From Terriglobia bacterium (lineage in GTDB: Bacteria; Acidobacteriota; Terriglobia; Bryobacterales; Bryobacteraceae), in the NCBI GenBank assembly GCA_021325175.1, contig JAJPHS010000027.1:1-50221 (forward strand): a stretch of DNA of 50,221 bases. Reading direction: 5' to 3'. The translations under genes and the position numbers were made by a program. Position 1 is the first letter of the stretch. Each line of letters begins with the position of its first letter. Under the pieces are notes generated by a model. That model was given only the letters and a program-made list of their open reading frames with translations, searched no databases and was not told the DNA's origin. Shown piece after piece: positions 24,468-33,356 of the stretch.

Positions 24468-25070
24468 ATGTCCCGCGCCGTCCCATTATTGAAGAAGGTC
24501 GCCGAAGCTAACCTCCCCAGCCGTTTCGGACAGTTCCGCATTTTCGGCTTCAGCGGCCTGGGCGAAGAGGCCGTCGCCTTGAAAATGGGCGATTTAAGCG
24601 CCGGCGCGCCGCCCCTGCTGCGAATCCATTCGCAGTGCCTCACCGGCGACGTCTTTCACAGCCTGCGCTGCGACTGCCGGGCGCAACTGGAGCTGGCGCT
24701 TGAAACCATCGCCCGGGAAGGCCGGGGCCTGGTGATCTACGAGCATCAGGAAGGCCGCGGGATCGGCCTTCTGAACAAGCTCCGCGCCTACGAGTTGCAG
24801 GACAACGGCGCCGATACGGTGGAGGCCAATGAGCAGCTCGGCTTCGACGCCGATCTGCGCGGATACGAGCTGCCGGCGCGGATCGTGCAGTATTTCGGGT
24901 TAACGGCGGTGCGTTTAATGTCGAACAACCCGGAGAAGATCCAGGCCTTGGAGCGCGCCGGCGTGCGCGTCGCCGAGCGCGTGCCGTGCCTGGTGACGCC
25001 GGTCCAATCGGCCGAAGATTATCTGCGAACCAAAAAAGAAAAACTCGGGCACCTGCTCGACCCGGTTTAA
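24468..25070 (+). CDS. ribA: GTP cyclohydrolase II
   Basis: 200 residues from the ATG at 24468. An ATG at 24447 overlaps the TATAAT and would add seven residues. The zinc site is present as Cys57, Cys68 and Cys70 (HSQCLTGDVFHSLRCDC). YEHQEGRGIGL (91-101) supplies the GTP-binding residues. Length matches stand-alone E. coli RibA (196). The enzyme opens GTP to start riboflavin synthesis. No RibB domain is fused, and no other rib genes are adjacent. Confidence 0.95.
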   Translation: MSRAVPLLKKVAEANLPSRFGQFRIFGFSGLGEEAVALKMGDLSAGAPPLLRIHSQCLTGDVFHSLRCDCRAQLELALETIAREGRGLVIYEHQEGRGIGLLNKLRAYELQDNGADTVEANEQLGFDADLRGYELPARIVQYFGLTAVRLMSNNPEKIQALERAGVRVAERVPCLVTPVQSAEDYLRTKKEKLGHLLDPV

Positions 25071-25149
25071 GATAAACATCAGCGACGTCGATTGGATCAC
25101 TTTCTCCACGCTTCTGCTTGCGCCGGTCGTCGTGGAGGCCTCAATGATG

Positions 25150-25434
25150 CTACTTCTTTTTTTTCTTGTCGGCGGGCGGCGGCGGATCCGCTACAGCCGC
25201 TTCAGCCGCCGGCGCGACCCCGGACAGAACTTCGTTGTAAAGCTCCTTTTGCCGCGCCAGCTCCTTCTTGGTCGGCGGAGCCTGTTCATTTCGATAATCG
25301 TGGTCGTTGTAGCAGGTCCGGCAGCGGACTTTCGCCGCGCTCCCGTTCATCAGCGACACGATCGAATGATTGGTCAAGCGGCGGCACTTTACGCAATAAT
25401 CATCGATAACGTCGCCTAGTCTGAGGTCCGGCAT
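25150..25434 (-). CDS. Small zinc-ribbon protein of unknown function
   Basis: 94 residues from the ATG at 25434. Two CxxC pairs (YCVKCRRLTNH and VRCRTCYNDHDY) about 20 residues apart form a probable zinc ribbon. The C-terminal third is charged and Ala/Pro-rich and ends in six lysines, suggesting nucleic-acid or ribosome binding. I do not recognise a named family. It converges with ribA 79 bases away and is divergent from a putative small lipoprotein. Confidence 0.65.
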   Translation of the reverse strand: MPDLRLGDVIDDYCVKCRRLTNHSIVSLMNGSAAKVRCRTCYNDHDYRNEQAPPTKKELARQKELYNEVLSGVAPAAEAAVADPPPPADKKKKK

Positions 25435-25471
25435 GGCGCATCCGTGAGTATATAACAGTAGCAGGGTGCTT

Positions 25472-25576
25472 ATGCGGCGGATCCCGCTGTTATTCGCCAC
25501 GGTAACGGTGTTGTTTTTCTGCGCGTGTTCGGAGCCGGGCCCTCCGGCGGTGAAAAAGGCGCCAGACCACGTATGA
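25472..25576 (+). CDS. Putative 34-residue small lipoprotein
   Basis: ATG at 25472 with GGGTG 4-5 bases upstream and TATATA at 25450-25455 as a possible -10. The peptide MRRIPLLFATVTVLFFCAC|SEPGPPAVKKAPDHV has a basic start, a hydrophobic core and a Cys-Ala-Cys end. This resembles small lipoproteins of the entericidin or peptide-toxin kind, although the residue at -3 is Phe. Short length means chance cannot be excluded, but the signal pattern is good. It is divergent from the zinc-ribbon gene. Confidence 0.45.
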   Translation: MRRIPLLFATVTVLFFCACSEPGPPAVKKAPDHV

Positions 25577-25760
25577 CGTGAAGGCGGCCGGAGCCGGCGG
25601 CGCAACCGACGTCGAGCGCCTAACCGCTCGGGTCAAACGACCATCGCGTCGTTCCCGCGCGGAATCAGGCATCGAGTCGCTCAATGTACCACCACCAAAC
25701 CCCGCTTTTAAGATCGTCTATTATCGTTTGCATGGCTGGATCTAAGCCGGAGGCAGCCGA

Positions 25761-27452
25761 TTGCCTCAAGGAGGATTGCTGAAACCGCGCAGCCGCTCCG
25801 GCGGAGCCCTCTGGATCATTCTGGCGATCGTAACCGCCATTTTCGCGGCTGCGTTCACGCGAACGAGAATCGAGCCGCATCTGCCCGCCATGGCCGAGGG
25901 CCTGAGGCAGCGTCTGATCGAGGGAGTTAAGCTGGCGCGGCTTACCTTCCTGGCGATAAGCTGTTTTTCCATTGCCAATTTCTTTCTCTGGCGGCGGTTG
26001 TACGCGGCGTCTCAACTCAATCGGCCGCCGCGAAATTTCAGCTTCACCAACCGCGACTGGATCGCCGCGTCGGGCCTTTTCTTGGCGGCTCTGCTGTTGC
26101 GCTTACCGTCCTTGAATCAGTCCCTCTGGTGGGATGAACTGAACACGTACGTCCGCGTCGTTCAGCGCGGCATTCCGGTGATCTTCGCCTTCTCCGCTGA
26201 CGGAAACAATCACCTGCTGAACTCGCTGCTCATGTTCGTCTCGGCGAAACTTATCGGCGCGCAGGAGTGGGAACTGCGCCTTCCCTCGCTTCTGCTGGGA
26301 TGCGCCGCGCCGCCGGCTATCTATCTTTGCGGAACTCTGGCGCTGCCACGGCGCATCACGGTCTTAATGGCGGCTCTCGCGGTGATCCATTTCCGCTGCG
26401 TGTCCTATGCGGACGAAGCCAGGGGCTATGCCGGCGCATTCACATTCGGCTTAATCGCATGTTTCCTGATCTGCGCCGTTTGGCGCGAGTTCGATGCGCG
26501 GGTGGCTGCCGCGTTCGTCATCGCGTCTTCGGCGGCCTGCGGATTCCTGCTGCCGATGCTGGTTCTTCCAATTGCCCACGCAACCGCCGCCGCCGTATGG
26601 TTTCTCTTCGCGCGATTTTCACGCGCCCCGCGTCAGGACACCGCCGCGTCGTTACGCGGTTTTCTGATTGCCGTCTGGGGGGCTTTAGGCGGACTGCTCA
26701 TCGGCGCCTTGGCCATTCCCCAGGTGATGGAGTACTCGCGAAGATCCCGCGTCGATATGTTGCCGTTGCAGGATTTGTACCTGCCGCTTCTCAATTTCGC
26801 CGCTGGTGGACCGGAGGTCCTGCTGAGCGCCGTGATCTCGGCTGCCGCGCTGCTCGGCCTTTATTCCGCGCGGAAAAATCTATCGCTCATCGCCGCGATC
26901 GCCTCCCCCGCCGCGCTCGAACTCGCCGCGTTCCTCCTCACCGGACAGGAGACCGCGCCTCGCATTTTGCTGCCTGTAATTTTTCCCTTCCTCCTTGGGC
27001 TGGCTTTATTTCTCGCCCGGAACTGGCCGGCGAACTCCTTGCGGCGCGCGGCCGCAGCCATCATCGCCACTGCGTTTCTAATAAACTCCGGATTTGCTTA
27101 TTGGCCGTACTGGACGATCGGCAACCCGCCCCTGCGCGAGACGGCTTCCCTTGTCGGCTCGCGCTCGATTTTCCTCACCGGACCGCAATCGGATCTGAAC
27201 ACCTATTACTTCCGCTCCGGCGTGGTGCGCTCAAACGAAAATGTGTCGGAATTATTGGATGACTCACCGGAATTCGTCCTCGACGGTATCGACTGCGCCG
27301 CCGCATCGAATGGCGCGCCAGCTCCTAACTACCGCGAAGCCGCGCGCCTGGACGATTGGACCTTCCGCTTCGAGCCCCCCACCGATCGCCGCCCGTGCTT
27401 CGTCCTCTGGCGCCGGACCGCGGCCAGCAACAGCGGCGTCCCGCGCCCGTAA
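25761..27452 (+). CDS. GT39-type membrane glycosyltransferase
   Basis: 563 residues from a TTG at 25761 that has GGAGG (25749-25753) seven bases upstream; no ATG precedes the first helix. A helix at about 17-34 and a second at about 55-75 come before the enzymatic core. The first periplasmic loop carries the acidic pair in NQSLWWDELNTYVRV, followed by DGNNHLLNSLLM. Eight or more further helices follow. Residues 480-563 form a soluble tail. The features fit GT-C enzymes using polyprenyl-phosphate sugars. It opens the surface-polysaccharide region and converges with a secreted protein nine bases downstream. Confidence 0.82.
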   Translation: MPQGGLLKPRSRSGGALWIILAIVTAIFAAAFTRTRIEPHLPAMAEGLRQRLIEGVKLARLTFLAISCFSIANFFLWRRLYAASQLNRPPRNFSFTNRDWIAASGLFLAALLLRLPSLNQSLWWDELNTYVRVVQRGIPVIFAFSADGNNHLLNSLLMFVSAKLIGAQEWELRLPSLLLGCAAPPAIYLCGTLALPRRITVLMAALAVIHFRCVSYADEARGYAGAFTFGLIACFLICAVWREFDARVAAAFVIASSAACGFLLPMLVLPIAHATAAAVWFLFARFSRAPRQDTAASLRGFLIAVWGALGGLLIGALAIPQVMEYSRRSRVDMLPLQDLYLPLLNFAAGGPEVLLSAVISAAALLGLYSARKNLSLIAAIASPAALELAAFLLTGQETAPRILLPVIFPFLLGLALFLARNWPANSLRRAAAAIIATAFLINSGFAYWPYWTIGNPPLRETASLVGSRSIFLTGPQSDLNTYYFRSGVVRSNENVSELLDDSPEFVLDGIDCAAASNGAPAPNYREAARLDDWTFRFEPPTDRRPCFVLWRRTAASNSGVPRP

Positions 27453-27460
27453 TCCCAACC

Positions 27461-29374
27461 CTACCGCCCGCTCCTCCAACGGACATAATCGAAACTCAAC
27501 CGGTAAACCTGGTTAAACTCCTTGCCATCAAATATCGCTCCATCCAGCGCGTGGCCGAACAGATCGTCGCCTTGCGTCTGATACTGCGCAAGCCCCGTCA
27601 GCCGCCAATACCATGCCCAGGCGTGCGCGTAAAGATCGTTCAGAATCGGCGTCTGCGCGTTCGGCGTCCCGCAGATCGACGAATTCGGACCCGCAAACCA
27701 CGTCGCCGACAACGAACAGCCCACGCCATCGGCGCCCGTGTTGTACAGCAGGCTGTGATTGGCCGAATCGTACCAGTTGCCGTACAAATCATCCAGCTCC
27801 CGCCCGATCACGTAAGGAATCCGCGGATCGTGCGTAATCCCCCACCGCTTGATCAGCGCCTCCATCGCCAGACCGTCCATAAACGGCTGTTTGGCGAACT
27901 GCCGCGCCTTGATCCCGTCCACGTCCTCGGTCAGGATCTCCAGCAGGTACGTGGTGGTCTGCTGCGCGCGATCAATCACCGCGCCCGATGGCGGCGGCCC
28001 GTAACGGTTGTTGTAATTGTTCGCCGGATCCTCATAGATACGCGGCTCGCCCGCGTCCGCTTCGAGCACGTTATAAACATTCAGCGCGTACGCCGTCTCC
28101 CGAATGTAGGTCGGATCGATCCAGGACCCGCCTTTCACGTACCCGCCGCCGCCATAGGGAAATCCCGTCGGCGGAAACGCGAACTGCTCCACCGCCGCCG
28201 CATAGCGCGTATCGCCGGTGATTCCCGTCTCGTACACCAGCCCGTGCGGAAAAATCGTGTATCCCGGAATGGCGGATTGACTTGTTGAAACATAGTTGTA
28301 GTAAAAATCCGCGAGCGATTTCGAGCACAGCAGCCACCCCGGCTGGTTCGTGTATCTTTCAATTTGCAGATACGATCGCGGTCCATCGTAATACCACACG
28401 TTTCCCTCGAACGTCGTCATCGGATTCGGATTCGTGATTCCCGTCGTCGGATCGCACCAGCACGACCCGCCGCCGATGGTCGAGCAGGAATCCGCCGTCT
28501 GCGCCGTCGTCCATGATGGTCCGCCGCCCAGCGACGATCCGGTCAGCCCCGGAATCGGAGGAAACGACGACGGCCCCTGATTCGTCGCCACCGGCGTGAT
28601 CCTCACCACGTTGATGGGAAACGTGAACGTGCTGCTCGCGCCGCCGCCCGACGCATTCGTCGATACCGTGAACGACAGCGTGTAAGCCCCGGGACTCGCG
28701 CTGGCCGGAACATGGATCTGAACGCCCATCACCGCGCCGCTATACAGGAAAAACGGCGTTGGCCCGGACATATACTCCGCCCCGATAATCCCGCCCGGAA
28801 GAATATTCCAGTAATTGATCGTCGATCCCGGCGGGTACCCCGAAAAACTCGAAAGATACACCAGCGGGCTCTGATCGAAGATCAGCGAAAGCGTCCCCGT
28901 GCCGTTATCCGCGAACGTTTGTTGCGGAGCCGAGCAGGTTTGCCCCTGATTCAGCGTGAACTGCGTGCCGTTGATGTTGCAGATGTGATAGTACGCCGTC
29001 GCGCCGCCATAAATGCTGCACATCGCCGTACCGGAGCCGCACGTGCCGCCGCTCGCCGCGCCCGGCATCAGCCCCGTCGAGGTGACCGTCACGCCCTGAA
29101 CCGTTCCGAGATTGGGCAGCCCCAGCGTTTCATTTCCCGTCGGCGTGTAGCCGCCGTTGGTGTCGCACGTATTCGTGGTGTGATCGCAGGTGATGTCCAC
29201 CGCCCACCGCAGCATCAGAGAATAATACGTGTCATAGCCGGCAAACACCGTCGCGGCCCCTAAGAATCCGCCGAATCCCGTCGAATTCGAAGCCGACCCG
29301 TACGCGATCACCGGATAAGGCGCGCTCGCCCACCCCATTAAGGCCGCGCTCAGAAGCAGAAGTGCCCGTTTCAT
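27461..29374 (-). CDS. Large secreted protein of unknown function
   Basis: 637 residues from the ATG at 29374, one base after the upstream stop (TAA-G-ATG). The signal peptide is about 1-18 (MKRALLLLSAALMGWASA). The first half is beta-rich, with paired Cys (DITCDHTTNTCD, GGTCGSGTAMCS) and an Ig-like segment SPGAYTLSFTVSTNASGGG. The second half is helical and aromatic (TYIRETAYALNVYNVLEAD, LMEALIKRWGITHDPRIPYVI-like stretches, AHAWAWYWRLTG), suggesting an alpha/alpha barrel as in some glycan-processing enzymes. No catalytic motif can be assigned. It is coupled to the 441-residue secreted product. Confidence 0.7.
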   Translation of the reverse strand: MKRALLLLSAALMGWASAPYPVIAYGSASNSTGFGGFLGAATVFAGYDTYYSLMLRWAVDITCDHTTNTCDTNGGYTPTGNETLGLPNLGTVQGVTVTSTGLMPGAASGGTCGSGTAMCSIYGGATAYYHICNINGTQFTLNQGQTCSAPQQTFADNGTGTLSLIFDQSPLVYLSSFSGYPPGSTINYWNILPGGIIGAEYMSGPTPFFLYSGAVMGVQIHVPASASPGAYTLSFTVSTNASGGGASSTFTFPINVVRITPVATNQGPSSFPPIPGLTGSSLGGGPSWTTAQTADSCSTIGGGSCWCDPTTGITNPNPMTTFEGNVWYYDGPRSYLQIERYTNQPGWLLCSKSLADFYYNYVSTSQSAIPGYTIFPHGLVYETGITGDTRYAAAVEQFAFPPTGFPYGGGGYVKGGSWIDPTYIRETAYALNVYNVLEADAGEPRIYEDPANNYNNRYGPPPSGAVIDRAQQTTTYLLEILTEDVDGIKARQFAKQPFMDGLAMEALIKRWGITHDPRIPYVIGRELDDLYGNWYDSANHSLLYNTGADGVGCSLSATWFAGPNSSICGTPNAQTPILNDLYAHAWAWYWRLTGLAQYQTQGDDLFGHALDGAIFDGKEFNQVYRLSFDYVRWRSGR

Positions 29375-29375
29375 C

Positions 29376-30701
29376 TTATTGATCCGATCCCACGAAAAGA
29401 TGCGCGGTCGCCACCGAGTTCTGTTGCGCCGCAAGCGTCGTCGCCGTCGCCGAAAACGACAGGTTCGTTCCCGCCGGAAGATTCGCCGTCGGAAAATTCG
29501 TGCAAACCTCCACCGTGTCGATGTAAAAGTGCAGAGTTCCGCCGGCATCGTCCACGATCACCCCGAATTCGTGCGGATTCGTGTCCGGCGCCACGCCCGA
29601 ATCCATCGTGCTGCTCGCGCTTCCGTTGCTCACATAGCAGTTCCAGGTGGACTGGCCCGCCGACGTCGAATATTGAAAACAGATCGCCGCTCCGGCCGTC
29701 TGCGGGCTGTCGGTCGCCGCCAGGCTCGCCGCCGGAAAACTGGTCATGCACACATACAGCCGCGCCGAACTCACCGATCCAAACTTTCCGTTCCAGTTGA
29801 ACGCGAGGTTTCGGCCCGTGCGAAAAATAAAATTATTCGTCCCGCCCGATCCGGTCGCATGCGCCGCCGAATTTCCCGAAGTCGCCCCCGTCGTGGTGCT
29901 CCACATCACCGGATCGCTTCCCGCCGGCGCCACCGCCGCCGATGATCCGCCCGAGCTCGTCGAAGTAAACGCCGCGCCCATTTGATCGATTCCCGATCCG
30001 TTGGCCAGCCACATCGCCGTCCGCCGCCCCTCCCCCGGATTCAGCATCGCGTGCATGTAGGTAAACGCCGCTCCGTTCGTCACCGGCATCGCGTTCTTGC
30101 TCACCAGGCTCTGCACCGGCAGAATCGGATACGGCTGATTGGCGAGCTCAAAACGATTCGAAGCCGCGTGATACAGCAGAATCGCCTGCGCCGGATTGGC
30201 CGACGTGGCCCCGATAATCTCTCCCGCCGAAAGCGAAGACCCGTTGGCGTGCACAATCGGCACCGGCGTCCCGTTGCAGATCGAAATCGTGCTCGCGCCC
30301 GTATTCGTCGCCAGCGCGCGCAGTACCAGGATTACGCCGTCGGAAAGCGTCGTGTTGGGATTCGGACAGCCCTTGTATGCGTTCGCCGTTCCGCTGTCGC
30401 TGACCAGTAGCGCCGCGCCCACTCCGCCCGCCGAAACCGAGCCGCCTCCGCTGCCTCCGCCGATCATCGACCATACGTTCGCCGCCGTACAGGCAAAGAC
30501 GTTTTGCCCGCTGGGCGCCGAAGTCTCGAAAAACATCTGCCCCACCGAACAGATCCCCGGCAGCACGGACCCCACTTGAAACGGCCGCGTGCCCGTGAAG
30601 TTCGAAAAATTCGAGTGGCCGATCGCCGATTCCGGCGGGACCTGGGCCCACGCGAACGCTCCCGCGGCCCATGTCAGCAATAGAGTCTTGAATTTGCGCA
30701 T
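29376..30701 (-). CDS. Secreted Gly/Ser-rich protein with lectin-like C-domain
   Basis: 441 residues from the ATG at 30701, which has GAGGAG 4 bases upstream; the open frame extends further but without a signal. The signal peptide is MRKFKTLLLTWAAGAFAWA|Q. The N-terminal part includes a GGGSGGGS linker and resembles tail-fibre-like surface proteins. The C-terminal part (about 220-441) has the pattern of a concanavalin/laminin-G-like domain (GTLHFYIDTVEVCTNFPTANLPAG). The domain call is by eye and unverified. It is first in a two-gene operon with the 637-residue secreted protein, inside a polysaccharide region, so carbohydrate binding is plausible. Confidence 0.7.
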   Translation of the reverse strand: MRKFKTLLLTWAAGAFAWAQVPPESAIGHSNFSNFTGTRPFQVGSVLPGICSVGQMFFETSAPSGQNVFACTAANVWSMIGGGSGGGSVSAGGVGAALLVSDSGTANAYKGCPNPNTTLSDGVILVLRALATNTGASTISICNGTPVPIVHANGSSLSAGEIIGATSANPAQAILLYHAASNRFELANQPYPILPVQSLVSKNAMPVTNGAAFTYMHAMLNPGEGRRTAMWLANGSGIDQMGAAFTSTSSGGSSAAVAPAGSDPVMWSTTTGATSGNSAAHATGSGGTNNFIFRTGRNLAFNWNGKFGSVSSARLYVCMTSFPAASLAATDSPQTAGAAICFQYSTSAGQSTWNCYVSNGSASSTMDSGVAPDTNPHEFGVIVDDAGGTLHFYIDTVEVCTNFPTANLPAGTNLSFSATATTLAAQQNSVATAHLFVGSDQ

Positions 30702-30800
30702 GATCTCCTCGCCCTCAGAACAGCACGCCAACTCGCCGCCGCATGCCGTTTCGAAATGCCATCTGCTTGCTTCAGCGGACGTAACAATTTCGCGGGCTGT

Positions 30801-30806
30801 TATAAT
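30801..30806 (+). promoter_or_regulatory. TATAAT -10 of a probably leaderless gene
   Basis: A perfect TATAAT ends 6 bases before the ATG at 30813. With normal spacing the transcript would start at or within a few bases of the A of the ATG. No ribosome site is present between. The -35 region (about 30778-30783, GACGTA) is poor. Confidence 0.5.
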
Positions 30807-30812
30807 CGACCG

Positions 30813-32336
30813 ATGCAGAGCGTCCCCGGGCCAATCTGGAGCCGCCCCGTCGCAATCGCCGCCGTCGCTTCCGTCTGGCTCGCGATGACCGCCCTGTTCT
30901 GGGTTGGCTACGCCGGCGCGGACGATATGTTCTACGCCCGCTACGCTTTTCTTTTTCATCGCCCGCCCATCAACTGGTGGGAATTTCGCATCCCCGCCAT
31001 TTTGGCCATCCGCGCCGCATTCCTGCTCTTCGGACCCTCCGCCTTCTCCGCCGCGCTGCCCTCGCTTGTCGCCTCGCTCGCCATTCTTTTTTCCGTCGCC
31101 TGGATCGTCCACTGGCCCGCCAAGCTCAATTGGCAAACCACCGGCGCGATGCTCGTCGCCGCCACCATGCCCCTCGATGTCGGCGCGCGATCCACCGCCG
31201 GCGCCATCACCATCGCCACCGGCCTTCTCGCGCTCGGTACCGCCTGCCTGCTTCAGGACGGCCCAAAAACCCGCTGGGCCGGCGCGGCTTTATTCGCTCT
31301 CGCCTTCAGCACCCACGAGCTGAGTATTTTCTACATCGGAATCTTCTGCCTCGCCGCGCTCCTCATCGATCGCAAACGATTCCTCGGCCCCGTCATCGCC
31401 TGCCTGCTCTTTTCCCTCTGTCTGGCGCTGATCGAAGCCGCCGTCTACAAGCATCTGGTCGGCGACGCGCTGGCGCGCTTCCGCATGTCCGCCTCGGAAA
31501 GCGCCAACCAGGCCTTCGACTCGGACCCCGATACCAACCTCACCGGCCTTGCGTTTTTTCTCTGGCCCGTCCGCAATCTGTTTTTCGGAAAAGCCTTCGG
31601 ATGCGATTTGATCCTGACGCTCATCGCCGGCCTCCTCGCCTGGAAGTTTTTATTCTGGCGCCAGAAGCTTCTTTTTCTCAGCGCCTTCCTCACCTGGGCC
31701 TGGCTCGGATACGGCACCAAGGTCCCCTGGGCCTACAAGCCGCTTTATCGCGAAATTCACTACTACGGAATCGTCATCGTGGCCATCGCCGTGGTTCTTC
31801 CCGCAAGCCTTGCCATCGTCTTTCGCCATCGTCCCTTCTGGGCCGGTGCAATTTTGCTGTTCGCCCTCGCCGTCCAGTTCGCCTGTTCCGCCGCTGGAGG
31901 CCGCTGGGGAGATGATGTGAAAATCTCCGGCGATCTGCTGAATTACGCCCGCCTTCATCCCTCGCAGGTTTTCCTCACCGACGTCGCCACCATGAATCAA
32001 ATGTACGTCGTCAACGGCTTTCGCCTCCCGGAAAACGTAATCTGCGAAAACGGCTCCGCCGTCCGCAAGGATCTGCTGGTGAACAAGGAGCCTCCTGGCG
32101 CGCCCGTCTTCACTTTTCCGGAGCGCCCCGTCCAAGGCATTCTGATCAACCGCGATGTGTTGGAGATGCGCGGAGCCGAGCCCGAGTTCACTCGCTTCCT
32201 GCGCCAACACCCCGGCCCGCGCACCGTAATCGCTCCGCTGCGCTACAAGCCTTGGCTGCGCCCGCTGCTTCCCCTCGCCGGCCCGCGTCCGTTTCTTATC
32301 AAAAGCCAGGGCGGGGAGCTGGTTACCATCGGTTGA
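30813..32336 (+). CDS. Polytopic GT-C-like membrane glycosyltransferase
   Basis: 507 residues from the ATG at 30813. About ten helices from residue 12 to about 380 are followed by a soluble C-terminal region. The first loop holds YAGADDMFYARYAFLFHRPP; its Asp-Asp pair is where GT39-like enzymes carry the catalytic acid. PPINWWEFR follows, as in membrane mannosyl/arabinosyl transferases. Substrate unknown. A TATAAT 6 bases before the ATG and lack of a ribosome site suggest a leaderless mRNA. It is divergent from the secreted pair at 27461-30701 and converges with the deacetylase. Confidence 0.78.
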   Translation: MQSVPGPIWSRPVAIAAVASVWLAMTALFWVGYAGADDMFYARYAFLFHRPPINWWEFRIPAILAIRAAFLLFGPSAFSAALPSLVASLAILFSVAWIVHWPAKLNWQTTGAMLVAATMPLDVGARSTAGAITIATGLLALGTACLLQDGPKTRWAGAALFALAFSTHELSIFYIGIFCLAALLIDRKRFLGPVIACLLFSLCLALIEAAVYKHLVGDALARFRMSASESANQAFDSDPDTNLTGLAFFLWPVRNLFFGKAFGCDLILTLIAGLLAWKFLFWRQKLLFLSAFLTWAWLGYGTKVPWAYKPLYREIHYYGIVIVAIAVVLPASLAIVFRHRPFWAGAILLFALAVQFACSAAGGRWGDDVKISGDLLNYARLHPSQVFLTDVATMNQMYVVNGFRLPENVICENGSAVRKDLLVNKEPPGAPVFTFPERPVQGILINRDVLEMRGAEPEFTRFLRQHPGPRTVIAPLRYKPWLRPLLPLAGPRPFLIKSQGGELVTIG

Positions 32337-32351
32337 AAATCCACCCCGAAC

Positions 32352-33356
32352 TCACGTTACCAGGCCGCAAAGCCAGCTTTCAAACTCCACATCGCTGATA
32401 AAGCTGTGATCGAGCAGGCGCGGCAGCAGCAGCGGATCGCTCGCGGGCCGCGCCAGCGCCGGATCGCAAGTCGTCGCGCTTTCGACGCCGCATTCCCCCA
32501 GCCAGGAAAAAAACTCCTCCGCGTAATCCCCGCTGGGATAGCAAAAATGAGCGGCGTCCCGTCCGGTGAAATCGCGGATTCGCTCGCGATTATCCCGGAT
32601 TTCCCGCAAAAATAGCTCTCGGTCGCGCGGCGTCCGGTGCCGGTGCGTATGCAGCTCCAGATCGACCCCCGCCGCGTGCGTTTCCGCCGCCTCTTCTGGA
32701 CTCATGATCTGCAAAATCCGGGATTTCAAAACCTCGCCATAATCGATCCCCGCCGCTTCGGCAATCGCCGCCGCCAGATCGTTCTTCGCCGCCGTATCCA
32801 TCCCGTTTTTTTCCGCGAATGCCACGATCATCCTGGTGGCCGCCAGCCGCTCTTCATAGCTGCCAGTGCGAACTTCCGCCGTCCCTCCGAACCGGCTCAA
32901 ATCCATCGTCTGGCGGCCCGATTTCCAGAGCAGATAGGGTACCGCCAGATTGAAAATCGGGAAACGATATCGGCAGTAGTGCGTCGTCAGATACAACGTG
33001 CAGGGATAGCCGAACTCCTTGAGCAGCGGCAGCGCGCGCCGGTGAAAATCATAAAAGCCATCGTCGAAGGTCAGAACCACGCTGCGCGGCGGCAAACTGT
33101 GCTCGCGCAATCTCCGCACCGCCTCATCGAGCGGCAGCACGCGCGCGCCAAAGCGCCGCAGGATTTCCAAACGCCGCCGGAACAGGCCCGGGCTGATATA
33201 AAGCAGCCCTTCCCACTGCTCCTCGTCGCGCAGCGAAATGCCGTGGTAGCACAGGATCAGCAATCGTTCGCGCCGCGCCTTGGACCTGGCGGCGAGTCGG
33301 AAAACGCCCGCCGATCGAAGCGCGCGCAGCGCTCCCTGTTTGATCCGCGCTCTCAT
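32352..33356 (-). CDS. Polysaccharide deacetylase (NodB-like)
   Basis: 334 residues from the ATG at 33356, which overlaps the preceding GT4 stop (ATGA). Motif 1 is VVLTFDDGFYDF, giving the catalytic Asp and a metal ligand. Motif 2 is ELHTHRHRTP, with two His ligands. FCYPSGDY follows as motif 3. Together these define the carbohydrate esterase 4 fold. There is no signal peptide; the Arg-rich N-terminus suggests a cytoplasmic or membrane-proximal role. In exopolysaccharide clusters such enzymes remove N-acetyl groups from the growing or finished chain. It is the last gene of the SDR-ligase-GT4-deacetylase run. Confidence 0.9.
   Translation of the reverse strand: MRARIKQGALRALRSAGVFRLAARSKARRERLLILCYHGISLRDEEQWEGLLYISPGLFRRRLEILRRFGARVLPLDEAVRRLREHSLPPRSVVLTFDDGFYDFHRRALPLLKEFGYPCTLYLTTHYCRYRFPIFNLAVPYLLWKSGRQTMDLSRFGGTAEVRTGSYEERLAATRMIVAFAEKNGMDTAAKNDLAAAIAEAAGIDYGEVLKSRILQIMSPEEAAETHAAGVDLELHTHRHRTPRDRELFLREIRDNRERIRDFTGRDAAHFCYPSGDYAEEFFSWLGECGVESATTCDPALARPASDPLLLPRLLDHSFISDVEFESWLCGLVT

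Noticed and set aside
27356-29263. Rightward Arg-rich frames across the secreted-protein gene
   Set aside because: Composition (RRR/HRR-rich, no domains) is that of the antisense strand of GC-rich coding DNA.
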